NCBI RefSeq assembly: GCF_018991925.1
Contig: NW_024742338.1
Coordinates: 4,499,594-4,563,593, forward strand
DNA length: 64,000 nt
Source of the DNA: Homarus americanus
Lineage: Eukaryota > Arthropoda > Malacostraca > Decapoda > Nephropidae
Direction of reading: 5' to 3'
How positions within the stretch are numbered: the stretch's first letter is position 1; each line of letters begins with the position of its first letter. Positions 11,258 through 24,300 of this stretch are shown here, in pieces. The notes under the pieces were generated by a model. That model was given only the letters and a program-made list of their open reading frames with translations. It made no database searches and had not been told where the DNA came from. Position numbers and translations under genes: made by a program.

Positions 11258-11702
11258 TTTAAACGTTTGTGTTGTTATTATAAACATTTAAACGTTTATG
11301 GTGTTAATAAAAAAATTTAAACGTTTGTGTTGTTTGTTAATATAAACATTTAAATGTTTGTTGTTAATAAAAACATTAAAACGTTTGTGTGGTTAATATA
11401 AACATTTAAACGTTTGTGTTGTTTGTTAATATAAGCATTTAAATGTTTATGTTGTTAATATAAGCATTTAAATGTTTATGTTGTTAATTTAAACGTTTGT
11501 GTAGTTAATATAAACATTTAAACGTTTGTGTGGTTAATATAAACATTAAAACGTTTGTGTGGTTAATATAAACATTTAAACGTTTGTGTAGTTAATATAA
11601 ACATTTAAACGTTTGTGTAGTTAATATAAACATTTAAACGTTTGTGTAGTTAATATAAACATTTAAACGTTTGTGTAGTTAATATAAACATTTAAACGTT
11701 TA
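11258..11702. repeat. 29-bp minisatellite with AAACGTTT-type palindrome
   Basis: About 15 copies of ATAAACATTTAAACGTTTG plus TGTAGTTAAT. Each unit can form a short stem (AAACATTTAAACGTTT). The left copies are more diverged than the right ones. Confidence 0.9.
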
Positions 11703-11769
11703 GGTACTTGACAGTTTTCTCTTAAAGGTGAACATAAACATTTGAACATTTCCTGAACATTTGTGGTTG

Positions 11770-11770
11770 T

Positions 11771-11818
<48 letters not shown>

Positions 11819-12191
11819 CACACCCAACCTTATCACCAAATAACCAGAGGCCTTCCCTGTGTGTGTGTGTCCAATAATCTTTGAACACCCCATGGCTCTC
11901 TTGCCACCTCCCCACTGTGTTGTGAGCTAAACGCACACGACAAATTCCTCCAGGGTTGTGATGTTACGACACGACACAGTGCTGAGTCCTAGTCACGTCC
12001 GTCTTATGGTTACGACACGAGAAACTGTAGTGAATCAGCGAACGTAAAACTCGCCAGGAATTTGCTCTGTCGTGTTAGGTTAGGTTACGTTAGGTTACGT
12101 TGGGTTAGTTTGGGTTAGGTTAGATTAGGTTAGTTTTGGTTAGATTATGATGGGTTAGGTTAGGTTAGTCTGGTAAACTCAAAATACGTAA

Positions 12192-12250
<59 letters not shown>
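11770..12250. repeat. (GA)n, TTAGG-like tract, (CA)n
   Basis: (GA)n 11773-11814; diverged TTAGG/TTACG repeats 12075-12170; (CA)n 12198-12246. Confidence 0.8.
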
Positions 12251-12419
12251 CGCTCAAGACAGACACGCAATGGCAGGTAATGAGGTGAAGGGGTGACCTT
12301 CGTCTTACTTATATGAACAGTGAGCGGCCCTGTCTGCTCCACACCTTATACAGAGAGTGAGTGAGTGAGTGTGGATGAATGAATGAATGTCGTGTAGTAA
12401 AGTAACCACTTATGATGCC

Positions 12420-12421
<2 letters not shown>

Positions 12422-12454
<33 letters not shown>

Positions 12455-12665
12455 TGTTGAATGTAAATAAATGACGTCACTCGTTCAGGCTTATAGTAAC
12501 CTCCTGTTCCATGTCAACACACCACATCAGTTGTTCCATGTCAACATCAGCTGTTCCATGTCAACACACCACATCAGCTGTTCCATGTCAACACACCACA
12601 TCAGCTGTTCCATGTCAACACACCACATCAGCTGTTCCATGTCAACACACCACATCAGCTGTTAA
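12422..12665. repeat. (TC)n and 27-bp minisatellite
   Basis: (TC)n 12423-12451, then about six copies of CTGTTCCATGTCAACACACC plus ACATCAG. TGACGTCA at 12472 lies between them. Confidence 0.85.
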
Positions 12666-12983
12666 TTAGCCCAGCTGTGTTTTGAAGGACCAGACCTGTT
12701 GGGCCTTTTACACAGGTGAATCTAGTTCAGCCTTGACCACCTCACATAGTCGCGTCGTCTCGGTTACTTTCACGATGTACACGGTGGCGCCACGCACACG
12801 TGTACGTTCACCCGGTTCGTTAGCTGCACATGGACGAGTGTACATTACTAGTGAGTGTATGGACGAAGTGCTTAGAGAACTGTGTACGTCTTGTGTGTGT
12901 GTATGTGTTTAACAAGTGTATACGAACATGTAAACACTTCTTTTTATGCGTTTGAACATGCATGCAATTACACACACGAACAT

Positions 12984-13037
<54 letters not shown>

Positions 13038-13215
13038 ACACACACACACACACACACACACTAATGTTTGGCAGTTGTTTGAATCACGTCATTAAACATT
13101 CTGAACCTGTTGACCAAAACTTTTCTGACTGATTGTGTTGAGGACTTGGGCGGGCGGGTGGGCGGACAGGCGGGCGGGTGGGCGGGCGGACAGGCAGGCG
13201 GGCGGGTGGGCGGGA
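12984..13215. repeat. (CA)n and GGGCGGGTGGGCGG array
   Basis: (CA)n 12986-13062; G-rich array 13149-13212 with many GGGCGG GC-box-like words and quadruplex potential. Confidence 0.85.
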
Positions 13216-14071
13216 GTGTGTGGCCTGAACCCTGTTGTTGTAGACTCCTGAGCCAGATATTGTAAAACTAATTAATCAAACTTATGCTTAAACTAAGTTG
13301 CCTTAATCTGACCTTAACCAAATATAACTTAACCTGAACCTAACCTAACCTAACCTAACTTAACCCATGTTGGTGAATCTTGGTTGAAATATTTATATCA
13401 TTAATAAGAAAAGTTAGAACGATAACATTTATTTTGTTTGTTATGTGTGATCAGCTGTTCAGTTTTTTGTTCAGCCGTTGTTCAGTTTGTTCTTCTTGTT
13501 CAGCCGTTGTTCACACGCTCATCGTTTCATCGTCGTTGTGCAATATGTTCAATAGTTGTTAAAATAGTGAACGTTGACACAGATCTTCAGAGTTTGCAAC
13601 ACTGACTCCGTGACTCATGTGTGTGTGTGTGTGTGTGTGTGTGTTTTATATTAACCTGTGTTCATATTACCGTCATATTCAAAAGAGCACAAACATCTAA
13701 GCAACATCATATACAAACACATACAAGCACACAAACAGCATCACATACAAAGCAAGCACAAACACAGTCACTTCAGAATTACGTATAGACAAGCATGAAC
13801 ACTTAATTAGCATTACACACACACACACCAGGAAGGGGGAGGCAGGTGAGGTACGTTATCCGAGCTAGCGGGGTTCAGTATCCTAGCTCGAGAGGAGATA
13901 TCCTAGCTGAGGGGGGGGTGGCGGAGGACGGAAGCAGTATCCTAGCAGAGGAGGAGGAAGGGTAGGATGGAGGGGGGTGAGGTCGGTTGGTATCGATCAC
14001 TGTGGTAGCGCGCGACGCCCAGGCTAACCTAACCTGAGCCCTGCCTGTGGACGTCGTCTGGGTGGCGGCCG
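13216..14071. other. Mostly unique sequence, becoming CpG-rich at the right
   Basis: CCTAA tract at 13320-13370, (GT)n 13619-13644, then GAGG-rich and CpG-containing DNA from 13850. No gene seen. Confidence 0.4.
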
Positions 14072-14080
14072 TCAGTGTGG
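14072..14080 (+). promoter_or_regulatory. Initiator-like TCAGTGTGG in CpG-rich DNA
   Basis: The arthropod initiator consensus is TCAGT. This copy sits in a GC/CpG-rich stretch (13850-14190) and 46 nt upstream of the candidate start at 14120. No TATA box or clear downstream element is visible. Confidence 0.2.
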
Positions 14081-14119
14081 GTGTTTCCTCACTCCCCGCC
14101 CACACCCACGCCCACGGAG

Positions 14120-14175
14120 ATGGAATTAGGTGTTGACCCCTTGACCGAGAAGGCCTCAGGAAGCCCTCCGTGCAG
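14120..14175 (+). CDS. Candidate first coding exon (18 codons, ends in phase 2)
   Basis: ATG at 14120 in a CpG-rich stretch encodes MELGVDPLTEKASGSPPC and then reaches TGCAG|GTGTGG. A TCAGTGTGG initiator-like motif lies 46 nt upstream (A at 14074). The exit phase fits the candidate exon at 49056/49071 but not any acceptor I see near 19749. The donor is only fair, and the short length makes chance plausible. Confidence 0.22.
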
Positions 14176-15275
14176 GTGTGGCCGCGATAAGCACGTAGGA
14201 TGAGCCTTGGGGGTGTGATTCGTGTGTGTTTGAGTGCAGGTAGTGTCCTGTGTTGCGGGGCGGGCCTGGCTTGTTGTCATTGGAAGCGCCAACATGAATG
14301 GCTTATGTCTTTGTGTCGTACGCCTTTAAGGATCATCCCACGCCAATATGGTGACTTACAAATGGGAAAATGTGGACTGCCAGTGATGGTGGGAGTAGTG
14401 AACTTGTGGAAAATGTCTAGGAAATACCCCGAAAGAGGTGGAAATATGGAGTGTTTACTGTGTAGAGCGGCCTGACGAGTGTGGTGGTGAGGCCAAGCTG
14501 CCCCTAGATAACGTTGTCACTGTGTATGTGTTTTGTGGTAGTTATTCTCGTGTTGTGTTGTGTTGCGGTGCATCAGTGCCGTCATCAGTAGGAACATGTG
14601 CAACATTTCATATCCAAGAATATTGTGAATTACAATAGAAAGAGCAACAAAATGTCTTACTTTGTGGGGTAAACGTTTCTAGCACTTTCTGTGACGGACA
14701 CAACAACATCAGCTGTAGTACCAGATTCTCAAAAGACTTCAAGTGAACACATCAGAATTAAAGTCTGTTTAAATACGACGCCATTTATTGGAACTATTAA
14801 TCTTGTATTTAACTTCAAGTCAACAAGTTACCTGCGACAATTACGTCACCAACATCACCTGAGGCACCTTTTAAGAGTCTAGTACCAGCTGGAAGACTCA
14901 GATGTAAACCTTCCTGAACCTGGTGTGTGTGTGTGTGTGTGGAGCAGCAGTAGTGAACTAGAACAGCACAGTACATGACGTCTGGTTTGTTCACACCACA
15001 AAGGATTTCCGTTTCCCGTCAGTATCAGTGTTTTAATAAGACTTCCCCGACACAAGGCCGTGAGGGGCGCCATGCTGGGTGCTGGGTACGTGTGAATTTT
15101 ACCTCCCACCACCAACAAGAAATCTCAGTCGGACTGGACATAACTGCCCGTCACTGGACAATAATCCCAGTTGGATGGTTTATCTCTTTGGTCTGACTCC
15201 CCATCGGGAAAAAATTAATCTCTCATAATCTCCCAGTGGTCAAAATTACGCGAGATATTTTCTCAGTGGACTGAA
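14176..15275. other. Unique sequence, no convincing gene
   Basis: Several open frames of 60-90 codons exist on both strands, but none has a recognisable family. Confidence 0.35.
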
Positions 15276-15279
15276 TCCC

Positions 15280-15825
15280 ACCAGTCGGTCTCCCATTGGT
15301 CAAAACACCACCAGCCGGCCTCCCATTGGTCAAAACCCCACCAGCCGGCCATCCATTGGTTAAAACCCCACCAGTCGGCCTCCCATTGGTTAAAACCCCA
15401 CCAGTCGGCCTCCCATTGGTCAAAACCCACCAGTCAGTTTCCCATTGGTCAAAACCCCACCAGTCGGCCTCCCATTGGTCAAAACCCACCAGTCAGTTTC
15501 CCATTGGTCAAAACCCCACCAGTCGGCCTCCCATTGGTCAACACCCCAACACCAGTCGGCCTCCCAATTGGTCAAAGCCCACCAGTCAGTTTCATTGGTT
15601 AAAACCCCACCAGTCGGCCTCCCATTGGTCAAAACCCACCAGCCGTTTCCCATTGTCAAAACCCACCAGTCGGCTCCATTGGTCAACACCCAACACCAGT
15701 CGGTCTCCCCATTGTCAAACCACATCGCTTCCCATATCAAAACCACACCCCACCCCAAACAAACCAGTCCCTCCATTGTCAACACCCCAACACCAGTCGG
15801 CCTCCCAATTGGTCAAAGCCCCATA
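15280..15825. repeat. 31-bp minisatellite with a CCAAT box in each unit
   Basis: About 17 copies of CCCATTGGTCAAAACCCC plus ACCAGTCGGCCTC. CCCATTGGTC is a full match to the reverse NF-Y consensus YYSATTGGYY. The unit is about 31 bp, so no codon periodicity is kept, and the open frames across it shift between copies. Confidence 0.9.
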
Positions 15826-16685
15826 TTATAATTCCCCTTGAACAAAAATCCAACCACACAAATTATTCATGGACAAAACCCCTCATCCCCCCCCCCCAAG
15901 CCCAGATAGCCGATTGGGTCAGATTTACGTGGGATTGTGTTTATAAAATACCCTGTCAGCCAATGGGGTCACTGTGTAGAAAAAGGTCAAATGAGACGCC
16001 ATATATCCCAGTCAAATGAGAATTTGTATTATTGTAATTGTTATTATTTACTAGTTGTATTATTTTGATTTATTGTTGTATTTTGTATGTTAAATGTTAG
16101 TTTGTAATTAAGCTCAGGTTAGATCATACATATTAATTATTTAAGTGTAAAATTGTTGTTAATGTCCACGTCAAGATAATTTAATTTATATATTCCGTGG
16201 AATGATAAATTACTCGTACGTCAGGCAGCGAGATTGTTGTGTTGCCGTGAGTTGTTGCCGATGTTGCCAAGTATCGTATAACATGTTATCTTACCGCACG
16301 GTGATATTATTGTTAATTTATAATATCATTTGATCGTTTAAATTAATCACACTATGCAAATAAAATAACAAATATCACCATACAGGTTGTTATAGGGGTT
16401 AATTAACAGAAATGATCTCCTAACTATATTTAAATAATTATATCTCACCTGAATGTCCAAGTGATCATGTGTTAAGTTTTAAGTTATTAATTTTATTACT
16501 TAACTCCCTATAAGTGTCATTTAAGTTCCTAAGTAAAGTTTATTATGTCATTTAAAACGATAATATTGATATATGTTAAAAGGAAAAGTTCATTTACAAA
16601 CCTTCACAATTTGTCGGGTGATAAAATACGTTCAGCTGGGATACAGAGATCATTCATCACATAAGAGGGGGGTGAGTGATATGGA
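15826..16685. other. AT-rich unique sequence
   Basis: No gene or array. A run of C occurs at 15888-15898. Confidence 0.4.
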
Positions 16686-16861
16686 GACACACACACACAC
16701 ACACAGACAGACACAGACACAGACAGACACACACACAGACACACACACACAGACACACACACACAGACAGACAGACACACACACACACACACACAGACAC
16801 ACACACACACACACAGACACACAGACACACACACACACAGACACACAGACACACACAGACA

Positions 16862-16897
<36 letters not shown>

Positions 16898-17263
16898 GAC
16901 ACACAGACACACACACACAGACACAGACACAGACACACACACACAGACACAGACACAGACACAGACACACACACACACAGACAGACACACAGACACACAC
17001 ACAGACACAGACACACAGACACACAGACACAGACACACACACAGACACAGACACAGACAGACAGACAGACAGACACACACACACACAGACACACACAGAC
17101 ACACACACACACAGACACAGACACAGACACACAGACACACACACACACACACACAGACACACAGACACACAGACACACACACAGACACACACACACACAC
17201 ACACAGACACAGACACACACAGACACACAGACACAGACACACACACAGACACAGACACACACA

Positions 17264-17299
<36 letters not shown>

Positions 17300-17386
17300 G
17301 ACACACACACACACACACAGACACAGACACACACACACAGACACAGACACACACACACACACACACAGACACACACACAGACACAG

Positions 17387-17418
<32 letters not shown>

Positions 17419-17425
17419 ACACACA

Positions 17426-17462
<37 letters not shown>

Positions 17463-17492
17463 ACACACAGACACAGACACACACAGACACAG

Positions 17493-17526
<34 letters not shown>

Positions 17527-17540
17527 ACACACAGACACAG

Positions 17541-17574
<34 letters not shown>

Positions 17575-17587
17575 ACACACACACACA

Positions 17588-17660
<73 letters not shown>

Positions 17661-17839
17661 ACAGACACACAGACACACACACACACACAACACAGACACA
17701 CACACAGCACACACACACAGACACAGACACAGACACACACACACACACACACACACAGACACACACACACAGACACAGACAGACACACACAGACACACAC
17801 ACACACACACACAGACACACACACACACACACACACACA

Positions 17840-17900
<61 letters not shown>

Positions 17901-17901
17901 A

Positions 17902-17938
<37 letters not shown>
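16686..17938. repeat. Compound (AC)n/(ACAG)n array, 1.25 kb
   Basis: Runs of ACACAC interrupted by ACAG/ACAGAC at irregular spacing. Open frames of over 400 codons on both strands (His-Thr or Cys-Val only) are artefacts. Confidence 0.95.
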
Positions 17939-17940
<2 letters not shown>

Positions 17941-18019
17941 TTTGTCGTTATCATCAGGCGAACTGTGACGTAAATGTGTCCCAGTATCGGCTTCCGGTCA
18001 GTCCTTAGTAATGCGGACC

Positions 18020-19185
18020 TATTACGACTGTGACCCATTAGGACTGGGACCCATTATGACAGACCCATTAGGACTGGAACCCATTAGGACTGGAACCCAT
18101 TAGGACTGGAACCCATTAGGACTGGAACCCATTAGGACTGGGACCAATTATGACTGAGACCCATTAGGACTGGAACCCATTAGGGCTGGGACCCATTAGG
18201 ACTGGAACCCACAGGACTGGGACCAATTATGACCGAGACCCATTAGACTGGAACCCATCACTAGACTGGGACCCAATAGGACTGGGGACCAATTATGACT
18301 GAGACCCATTAGGACTGGAACCCATTAGGATTGGGACCCATTAGGACTGGAACCCATTAGGACTGGAACCCATTAGGACTGGAACCCATTAGGACTGGGA
18401 CCAATTAGAACTGGGACTCATTACAACTGGGACCCATTAGGACTGGGACCCATTAGGACTGGGACCCATTAGGACTGAGACTCATTAGGGCTGGGACCCA
18501 TTAGGACTGGGACCAATTAGAACTGGGACTCATTAGAACTGGGACCCATTAGAACTGGGACCCATTAGGATGGGGGACCCATTAGGACTGCACCATTAGG
18601 ACTAGGACCTATTAGGACTGGGACCCATTAGACTGGGACCCATTAGGACTGGTACCCATTAGACTAGGACCCATTAGACTGGGGACCCATTAGGACTGAG
18701 ACCCATTAGGTCTGGGGACCTATTGATGACTGTGACCCATTACGACTGGGGACCTATATGACTAAATCACATGACTGGGGACTCCATTACGACTGGGGAC
18801 CTATTACGACTGGGACTCATGACTGGGACCCACTAGACTGTGACCCATTACGATCAGACCCATTAGGACTTGGGACCCATTAGACCGGGACCCATTAGGA
18901 CTGCATCCATTAGGACTGTGACCTATTAGGACTGTGACCATTACGACTGGGACCCATTACGACTGGGACCCATTACGACTGGGAATCTATTACAGACTGG
19001 GACCTGATACGACTGGGGACCCATTACGACTGGGACCCATTAGGACTGGAGACCCATTAGGTCTGGTACCCATTAGGACTGGGACCCATTAGGACTGGGA
19101 CCCATTACGACTGGGACCCATTACGACTGGGACCCATTACGACTGGGACCCATTACGACTGGGGCCCAGTACGACTGACAGCAGC
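18020..19185. repeat. 16-bp minisatellite (GGGACCCATTAGGACT), about 1.17 kb
   Basis: About 70 copies; the subtype changes along the array (GGAACCCATTAGGACT at the left, GGGACCCATTACGACT at the right), showing local homogenisation. Confidence 0.95.
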
Positions 19186-19630
19186 GTCACCAAGCGGATG
19201 TTACTAAAGGCTAGTGGTAAGAGGTTGTAAACTAATGATAAATTCTCGTCAGATTTTAGCTCGAATTAAACGCTTATATTCCGGGCTGTGTGGGGGGCTG
19301 GGGGTGGAGGGGGGAGTTACGTGTGTGGGAAGATGTGTGTATGTGTGTGTGTGTGTGTGTTCATAAGGTACAATCTCAGTGTAATATATAAACAACATTT
19401 TCAACATTATCTTAATTATATATTTTATCGTACCTTCACTACCTGTATTCTCACGTCACCAGGTACATTACGACAGATTAATTACTTTACGAGCCTTCGA
19501 CAATATGGCTCATTGTCTTCACTAAACTAATAACAAATTACGTATTCTCACCGTCCCGTGTCGTGAATGACGTGATGGACAGATAGACAGATATTTGTTG
19601 AGTAAATCCGTCGTACACCTTCAGGTTAGA
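19186..19630. other. Unique sequence upstream of the gene
   Basis: G-rich patch and (GT)n near 19330-19360, otherwise AT-rich; no gene. Confidence 0.4.
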
Positions 19631-19700
19631 TCAGTAGGTAGACAGTGCAGGTGTACAGACAACAGTGAACAGCAAGACGAGACGAGAGGTGTTAGTAGTG
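19631..19700 (+). promoter_or_regulatory. Possible core promoter upstream of the 19776 exon
   Basis: ATCAGTAGG (A at 19633) resembles the arthropod initiator and lies 143 nt before the ATG. GAC-rich sequence follows (AGACGAGACGAG near +43). This would make 19776 the first coding exon with a short 5' UTR, but there is no TATA box and no CAGE-type evidence. Confidence 0.18.
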
Positions 19701-19775
19701 TGTGTGTGTGTGTACAAACGACAACGTCCATATTACAGAGATTTTTAGAGATGTAAACACCAGAAACAACGACGA

Positions 19776-21051
19776 ATGCTCGGCTGTTGTAACTCCTATG
19801 GACGAAGCCACGTAGACGGTATGGAGGGGACGGAGGCGCTCAGGATACAAGGCCACAGTGATCCCCTGACACATCCCGTCGACTCAGCCCCCGTCAAAGA
19901 GACGTCCTTAGATAACAGAGAGTTAGAGAACCTAAATAAGCGTGAGATGAGAACTAATAAACACTCCAATAACAAGATCAGTGAGGTGGACGCCGCGAGT
20001 GACAACCCGGATGATGGTTGTGAGAAAAATGATTCCACGAAAGACGAGGATTACAAAACGGAGGAGGAGTGGGCGAGCGACCCCCTCGACCCGCCCAGGT
20101 GCCTCGACCTCTCGACCAAGAGCGCCGAGTCTGGCGAGGTGGACGATGTGTCGTGTAGTGAGGAAAATAGTGTGGATAATAACACGTTTAATATAATCAA
20201 CACGGAAAATTCGGAGAGTCAAGAGATAAGCGAACTGACCAATGACGAGTCTCACAAAGAACACGGCGAAGACGGACACGTTAAAGAAAATGGGGAATAC
20301 GACCGAGGCACCCAGACTGATGAAGACTCCGAGGAGGAGCTGTCTTGTCTCGAGGAGGAAGATGAGGATGATGACGAGGAAGGTGAGCTGACGGAGGACA
20401 GTGGAGAGAGTGACTGTGAGGACCTGACTTCCAGAAGTGACGATGGTGACGAGAGTGACGATGAGGCGGAGTTTGATAACGACTCCTTAGAAGACGGGAA
20501 GAGTAAGAAGGAGGAAGTAATGGAGAAAGTTGAATGTAAAGTGCCAAAGACTCTTCCCCTCCCTCTACCTCCCCCCTCTAGTCCTCCCCAGAGTGCCGTG
20601 GCAGGCGTCAAGGGCGGGGACCACAAGCCCTCCTCCCCGAAGATTAGACAGAGACTCAGGTCCTTCGGTAAAAAGGACACAAGTGAATTCAAAATAGAAA
20701 TCTTCGAATCGAAAAGAAAACCGCAAGACATTCCCAGCATCAACGTGCCGGACGAGGCCGTGAGTGACAGTGCTGGTGTGGGCAAGGCTAGGAGTGACAG
20801 CGGTTCAGTGAGTGACGGCAAAGATCCCTTGCTTGCACCAGTCACCCGGGAAAAATGTATTGACCAACTGGCAACTGCGAACGTTCCCAGCCCGTGTTCG
20901 GACTTAACGACCCCGGAGTCGGCGGACAATACCCTGGGCGTGTCCCTGGATGTAAGCCAAGCCATTCGCGAGGAGACCGACGAATCAGACAGATGTTCAC
21001 CAATGAAGAGTCCAGCTGATGTAAACACGAGGACGCAACACAGTGCCGCAG
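19776..21051 (+). CDS. Large 5' coding exon of a CEP170-like (tentative) acidic scaffold protein
   Basis: Open frame of 425 codons plus one base, from an ATG at 19776 to a good donor (GCAG|GTAATG, GT at 21052-21053); unspliced it would add only 11 codons before a stop. The frame is open upstream only to 19749 (TAG at 19746-19748), so the ATG is the probable start unless an acceptor such as ATTTTTAG at 19748 is used. The protein looks disordered: very acidic at about residues 185-238, Pro-rich at about 258-272, then a basic KIRQRLRSFGKK stretch near 290-300. RGTQTD at residues 177-182 matches the dynein light chain LC8 consensus [K/R]xTQT. The exon leaves one base, matching the acceptor at 62245. 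The CEP170 family idea rests on the next exon, not this one. An alternative is an unrelated cytoskeletal or signalling scaffold. Coding status is near certain; identity is weak. Confidence 0.85.
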
Positions 21052-21257
21052 GTAATGTTACACGGCATGATGTACTCTGTATCTTATAACTTATATAAAC
21101 ACTATTTTTTTCAGAAGTAATGTTTATAGTCATAAACACTCAACTTATAGTTAACTATAGACTTGTATATAGTTACCATATTGTTATTTATATTTTAACA
21201 AACATAATTATTGCTTATACAGGATAATAGTTCATACAAACACAATCATATAATTAT

Positions 21258-22110
21258 ACCATACATACATACATACATACATACATACATGCGTACATGC
21301 ATACATACATACATACATACATACATACATGACGTTAGTGAGGGCGTAATGTAATAACAATTGTTTTCGTTGTTGTAATAGATTGAATTACATTGTTAAT
21401 TCCATCTGTGGCCACTGTGTTAGGGGCAAATAGGCAGTGTGAGCCAGCTGTGGTGTTTGTTGTGTGAGCCAGCTGTGGTGTTTGTTGTGTGAGCCAGCTG
21501 TGGTGTTTGTTGTGTGAGCCAGCTGTGGTGTTTGTTGTGTGAGCCAGCTGTGGTGTTTGTTGTGTGAGCCAGCTGTGGTTGTGTTTGTTGTGTGAGCCAG
21601 CTGTGGTGTTTGTTGTGTGAGCCAGCTGTGGTGTTTGTTGTGTGAGCCAGGTGTTTGTTGTGTGAGCCAGCTGTGGTGTTTGTTGTGTGAGCCAGCTGTG
21701 TGTTTGTTTGTTGTGTGAGCCAGCTGTGGTGTTTGTTGTGAGCCAGCTGTGGTGTTTGTTGTGTGAGCCAGCTGTGTGTGTTTGTTGTGTGAGCCAGCTG
21801 TGGTGTTTGTTGTGTGAGCCAGCTGTGGTGTTTTGTGTGGAGCCAGCTGTGGTGTTTGTTGTGTGAGCCAGCTGTGGTGTTTGTTGTGTGAGCCAGCTGT
21901 GGTGTTTGTTGTGTGAGCCAGCTGTTGTGTGTGGTGTTTGTTGTGTGAGCCAGCTGTGGTGTTTGTTGTGTGAGCCAGCTGTGGTGTTTGTTGTGTGAGC
22001 CAGCTGTGGTGTTTGTTGTGTGAGCCAGCTGTGGTGTTTGTTGTGTGAGCCAGCTGTGATGTTTGTTGTGTGAGCCAGCTGTGGTGTTTGTTGTGTGAGC
22101 CAGCTGTAGG
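21258..22110. repeat. (CATA)n and 25-bp minisatellite
   Basis: (CATA)n 21263-21331, then about 27 copies of GTGTGAGCCAGCTGTGGTGT plus TTGTT. CAGCTG is an E-box in each unit. Confidence 0.9.
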
Positions 22111-22249
22111 GTGTCTGAAGTTCAGGTGATTTAGAAAAAATAATAAAAAATAATAATAAAAAAATAAAAAAACGGAGATATTTTAGCTGAGATAAACGTC
22201 ATTGTACCACCTGCAGATTGGACACCCCGGTATATTTACATGAGGATTC

Positions 22250-22320
22250 AACCGTAACCTAACCTAACCCCCCAGGCAATATTAGGGTGTTTAATCATCA
22301 GGTGAAATAAACCCAGATGT
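22250..22320 (+). repeat. Right arm of the palindromic element
   Basis: CCTAACCTAACC, then ATATTAGGGTGTTTAATC, ATCAGGTGAAATAAACC. Similar right-arm copies occur at 4280-4330, 6255-6292, 9748-9785, 24355-24412, 27285-27385 and 47488-47525. Confidence 0.5.
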
Positions 22321-22736
22321 CAAACTCTTCTAGTAATGCTTATCTTCTGTTTTAAGTTCAAGGTTTAGAGTGAAGGGAGGAACTCACAGGAAATAAACCT
22401 GTCATAGAAAACCCTCTCTGACTCGCCTGGGGAAACTATCTTATAAAAATACACAAACAATAATAATTAAAGCTCCAGTGATTCAGATTCTTAAACGATC
22501 GTTATGATAGTTAATTCTCGTAAGTTAAGATAATAATATAAGTAATTGGTTGACTTAGGGGAGATAGTGTACTAACTCCTTGTGTATGGGGTCCGCTCTC
22601 AGCTGGATGAAGTCACCCGTGTTCATCCACTTGTCTCTGTCACACGTCGGTAACGGCTTCTGTTACCTGTGCCCGCCCTTAACCTTGGCAGGCGTGGATA
22701 TTATTATTTTTATATTTCCTTGTGTGTCTGTCATTC

Positions 22737-23228
22737 ATGTTCGTGTTTGTTTTGGTTGTTTAGGAGTCGTTTTCAGTTTGTTTTGGTTGTTTAGGAGTCG
22801 TTTTCAGTTTGTTTTGGTTGTTTAGGAGTCGTTTTCAGTTTGTTTTGGTTGTTTAGGAGTCGTTTTCAGTTTGTTTTGGTTGTTTAGGAGTCGTTTTCAG
22901 TTTGTTTTGGTTGTTTAGGAGTCGTTTTCAGTTTGTTTTGGTTGTTTAGGAGTCGTTTTCAGTTTGTTTTGGTTGTTTAGGAGTCGTTTTCAGTTTGTTT
23001 TGGTTGTTTGGAGTCGTTTTCAGTTTGTTTTGGTTGTTTAGGAGTCGTTTTCAGTTTGTTTTGGTTGTTTAGGAGTCGTTTCAGTTTGTTTTGGTTGTTT
23101 AGGAGTCGTTTTCAGTTTGTTTTGGTTGTTTAGGAGTCGTTTTCAGTTTGTTTTGGTTGTTTAGGAGTCGTTTTCAGTTTGTTTTGGTTGTTTAGGAGTC
23201 GTTTCAGTTTGTTTTGGTTGTTTGTAGT
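22737..23228. repeat. 31-bp minisatellite
   Basis: About 15 highly similar copies of TTGTTTTGGTTGTTTAGGAG plus TCGTTTTCAGT. Low divergence suggests recent expansion. Confidence 0.95.
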
Positions 23229-23722
23229 TGATTTTGGTTGTTTATGTTTTTCATCATTAATTTTTGCGTTGTTTTTCTGTTTGTCATTAATTTTGTTATA
23301 ATTTATTTAACGTAAAATTGATTTAAATTCAAGGATATTATTTCCATAACGTAATGGTAACTGTGGTGTACTTAAGGACGCGTAAATAACAGTAATTTTC
23401 CGAAAAGGTTCAACCCTCCCATGACGTCACTCATTGGTTTACAGTAGTTACCCCGTGAATCATTTAGCGCATCATAGAAAACGGGAAACCTCTCACCCTC
23501 AACTTAACTAAATTATGATGTAATTAAATATAGAATGATATATTAAACATATTGATATTACAGATGACTAATTATTGAGTGAAAATATTCCTATATGATC
23601 TTACTGGTTCATAATATACATAATGTTAAAATACATAATAATAATAATAATAATAATATGTTCGTCGGCTCAAGCCAAGAACAGTCTAGTAAAAATATTC
23701 TTGATCTAGTGTGAGTTATGGT

Positions 23723-23789
<67 letters not shown>

Positions 23790-24246
23790 CCACCACATTA
23801 CATTATCAAGTATTTTCTGTTAGTTAAGCTTCAATATTAAGTACAGGTCACATCATCAAGAGCTTTAAATAAAATACCTAAATGTTTTAAGTATATTTTT
23901 AAAGTAATAATATGGCCGGCATCACCTATTTCTTCCTCATAATTTACAGCACCATAACGCCCTCCCCTCCCCCCTAATAGAGATTAATTAATAGATGAAA
24001 AATATAAATCAGGTATATCTATTCTTCAGGTGAGACTAATTACTTCACACTGTAAATAGAGTCATTAGGTCCAGCTGGTGAAAGGCAATAGTGTGTTGGG
24101 GAAGTGATGGTGACATGTTCCCAGCACGGAGGGTCAATCAATACTAAAGTGTCAACAAATTGGCGGCAACCTTCCTCCCCTCCTCCTCCACACGTGATTA
24201 TTTTACTGCTCGGTGTGACAATAAAACACGGTATTAAGTGTGTGTG

Positions 24247-24281
<35 letters not shown>

Positions 24282-24300
24282 GTATCGCTCTTTTTTTTCC
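23229..24300. other. AT-rich unique sequence with microsatellites
   Basis: TGACGTCA followed by ATTGG at 23422-23437, (ATA)n about 23637-23658, (TC)n 23725-23786 and (GT)n 24239-24282. Confidence 0.5.

Noticed and set aside
15223..15841. Open frames on both strands with PPVGLPLVK or DQWEADWWGF periodicity
   Set aside because: Translation of the 31-bp array; both strands are equally open.
16573..18038. Open frames of 425-466 codons on both strands over the (AC)/(AG) array
   Set aside because: Only His-Thr-Asp-Gln or Cys-Val-Ser-Leu alternation; microsatellite translation.
19932..21139. Minus-strand frames of 115 and 295 codons opposite the large exon
   Set aside because: Shadow of the acidic, Ser-rich coding exon on the other strand.
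22586..22825. ORF starting MGSALSWMKSP (possible myristoylated peptide)
   Set aside because: Runs into the 31-bp array; donor-like GTAACG is weak and there is no partner exon.
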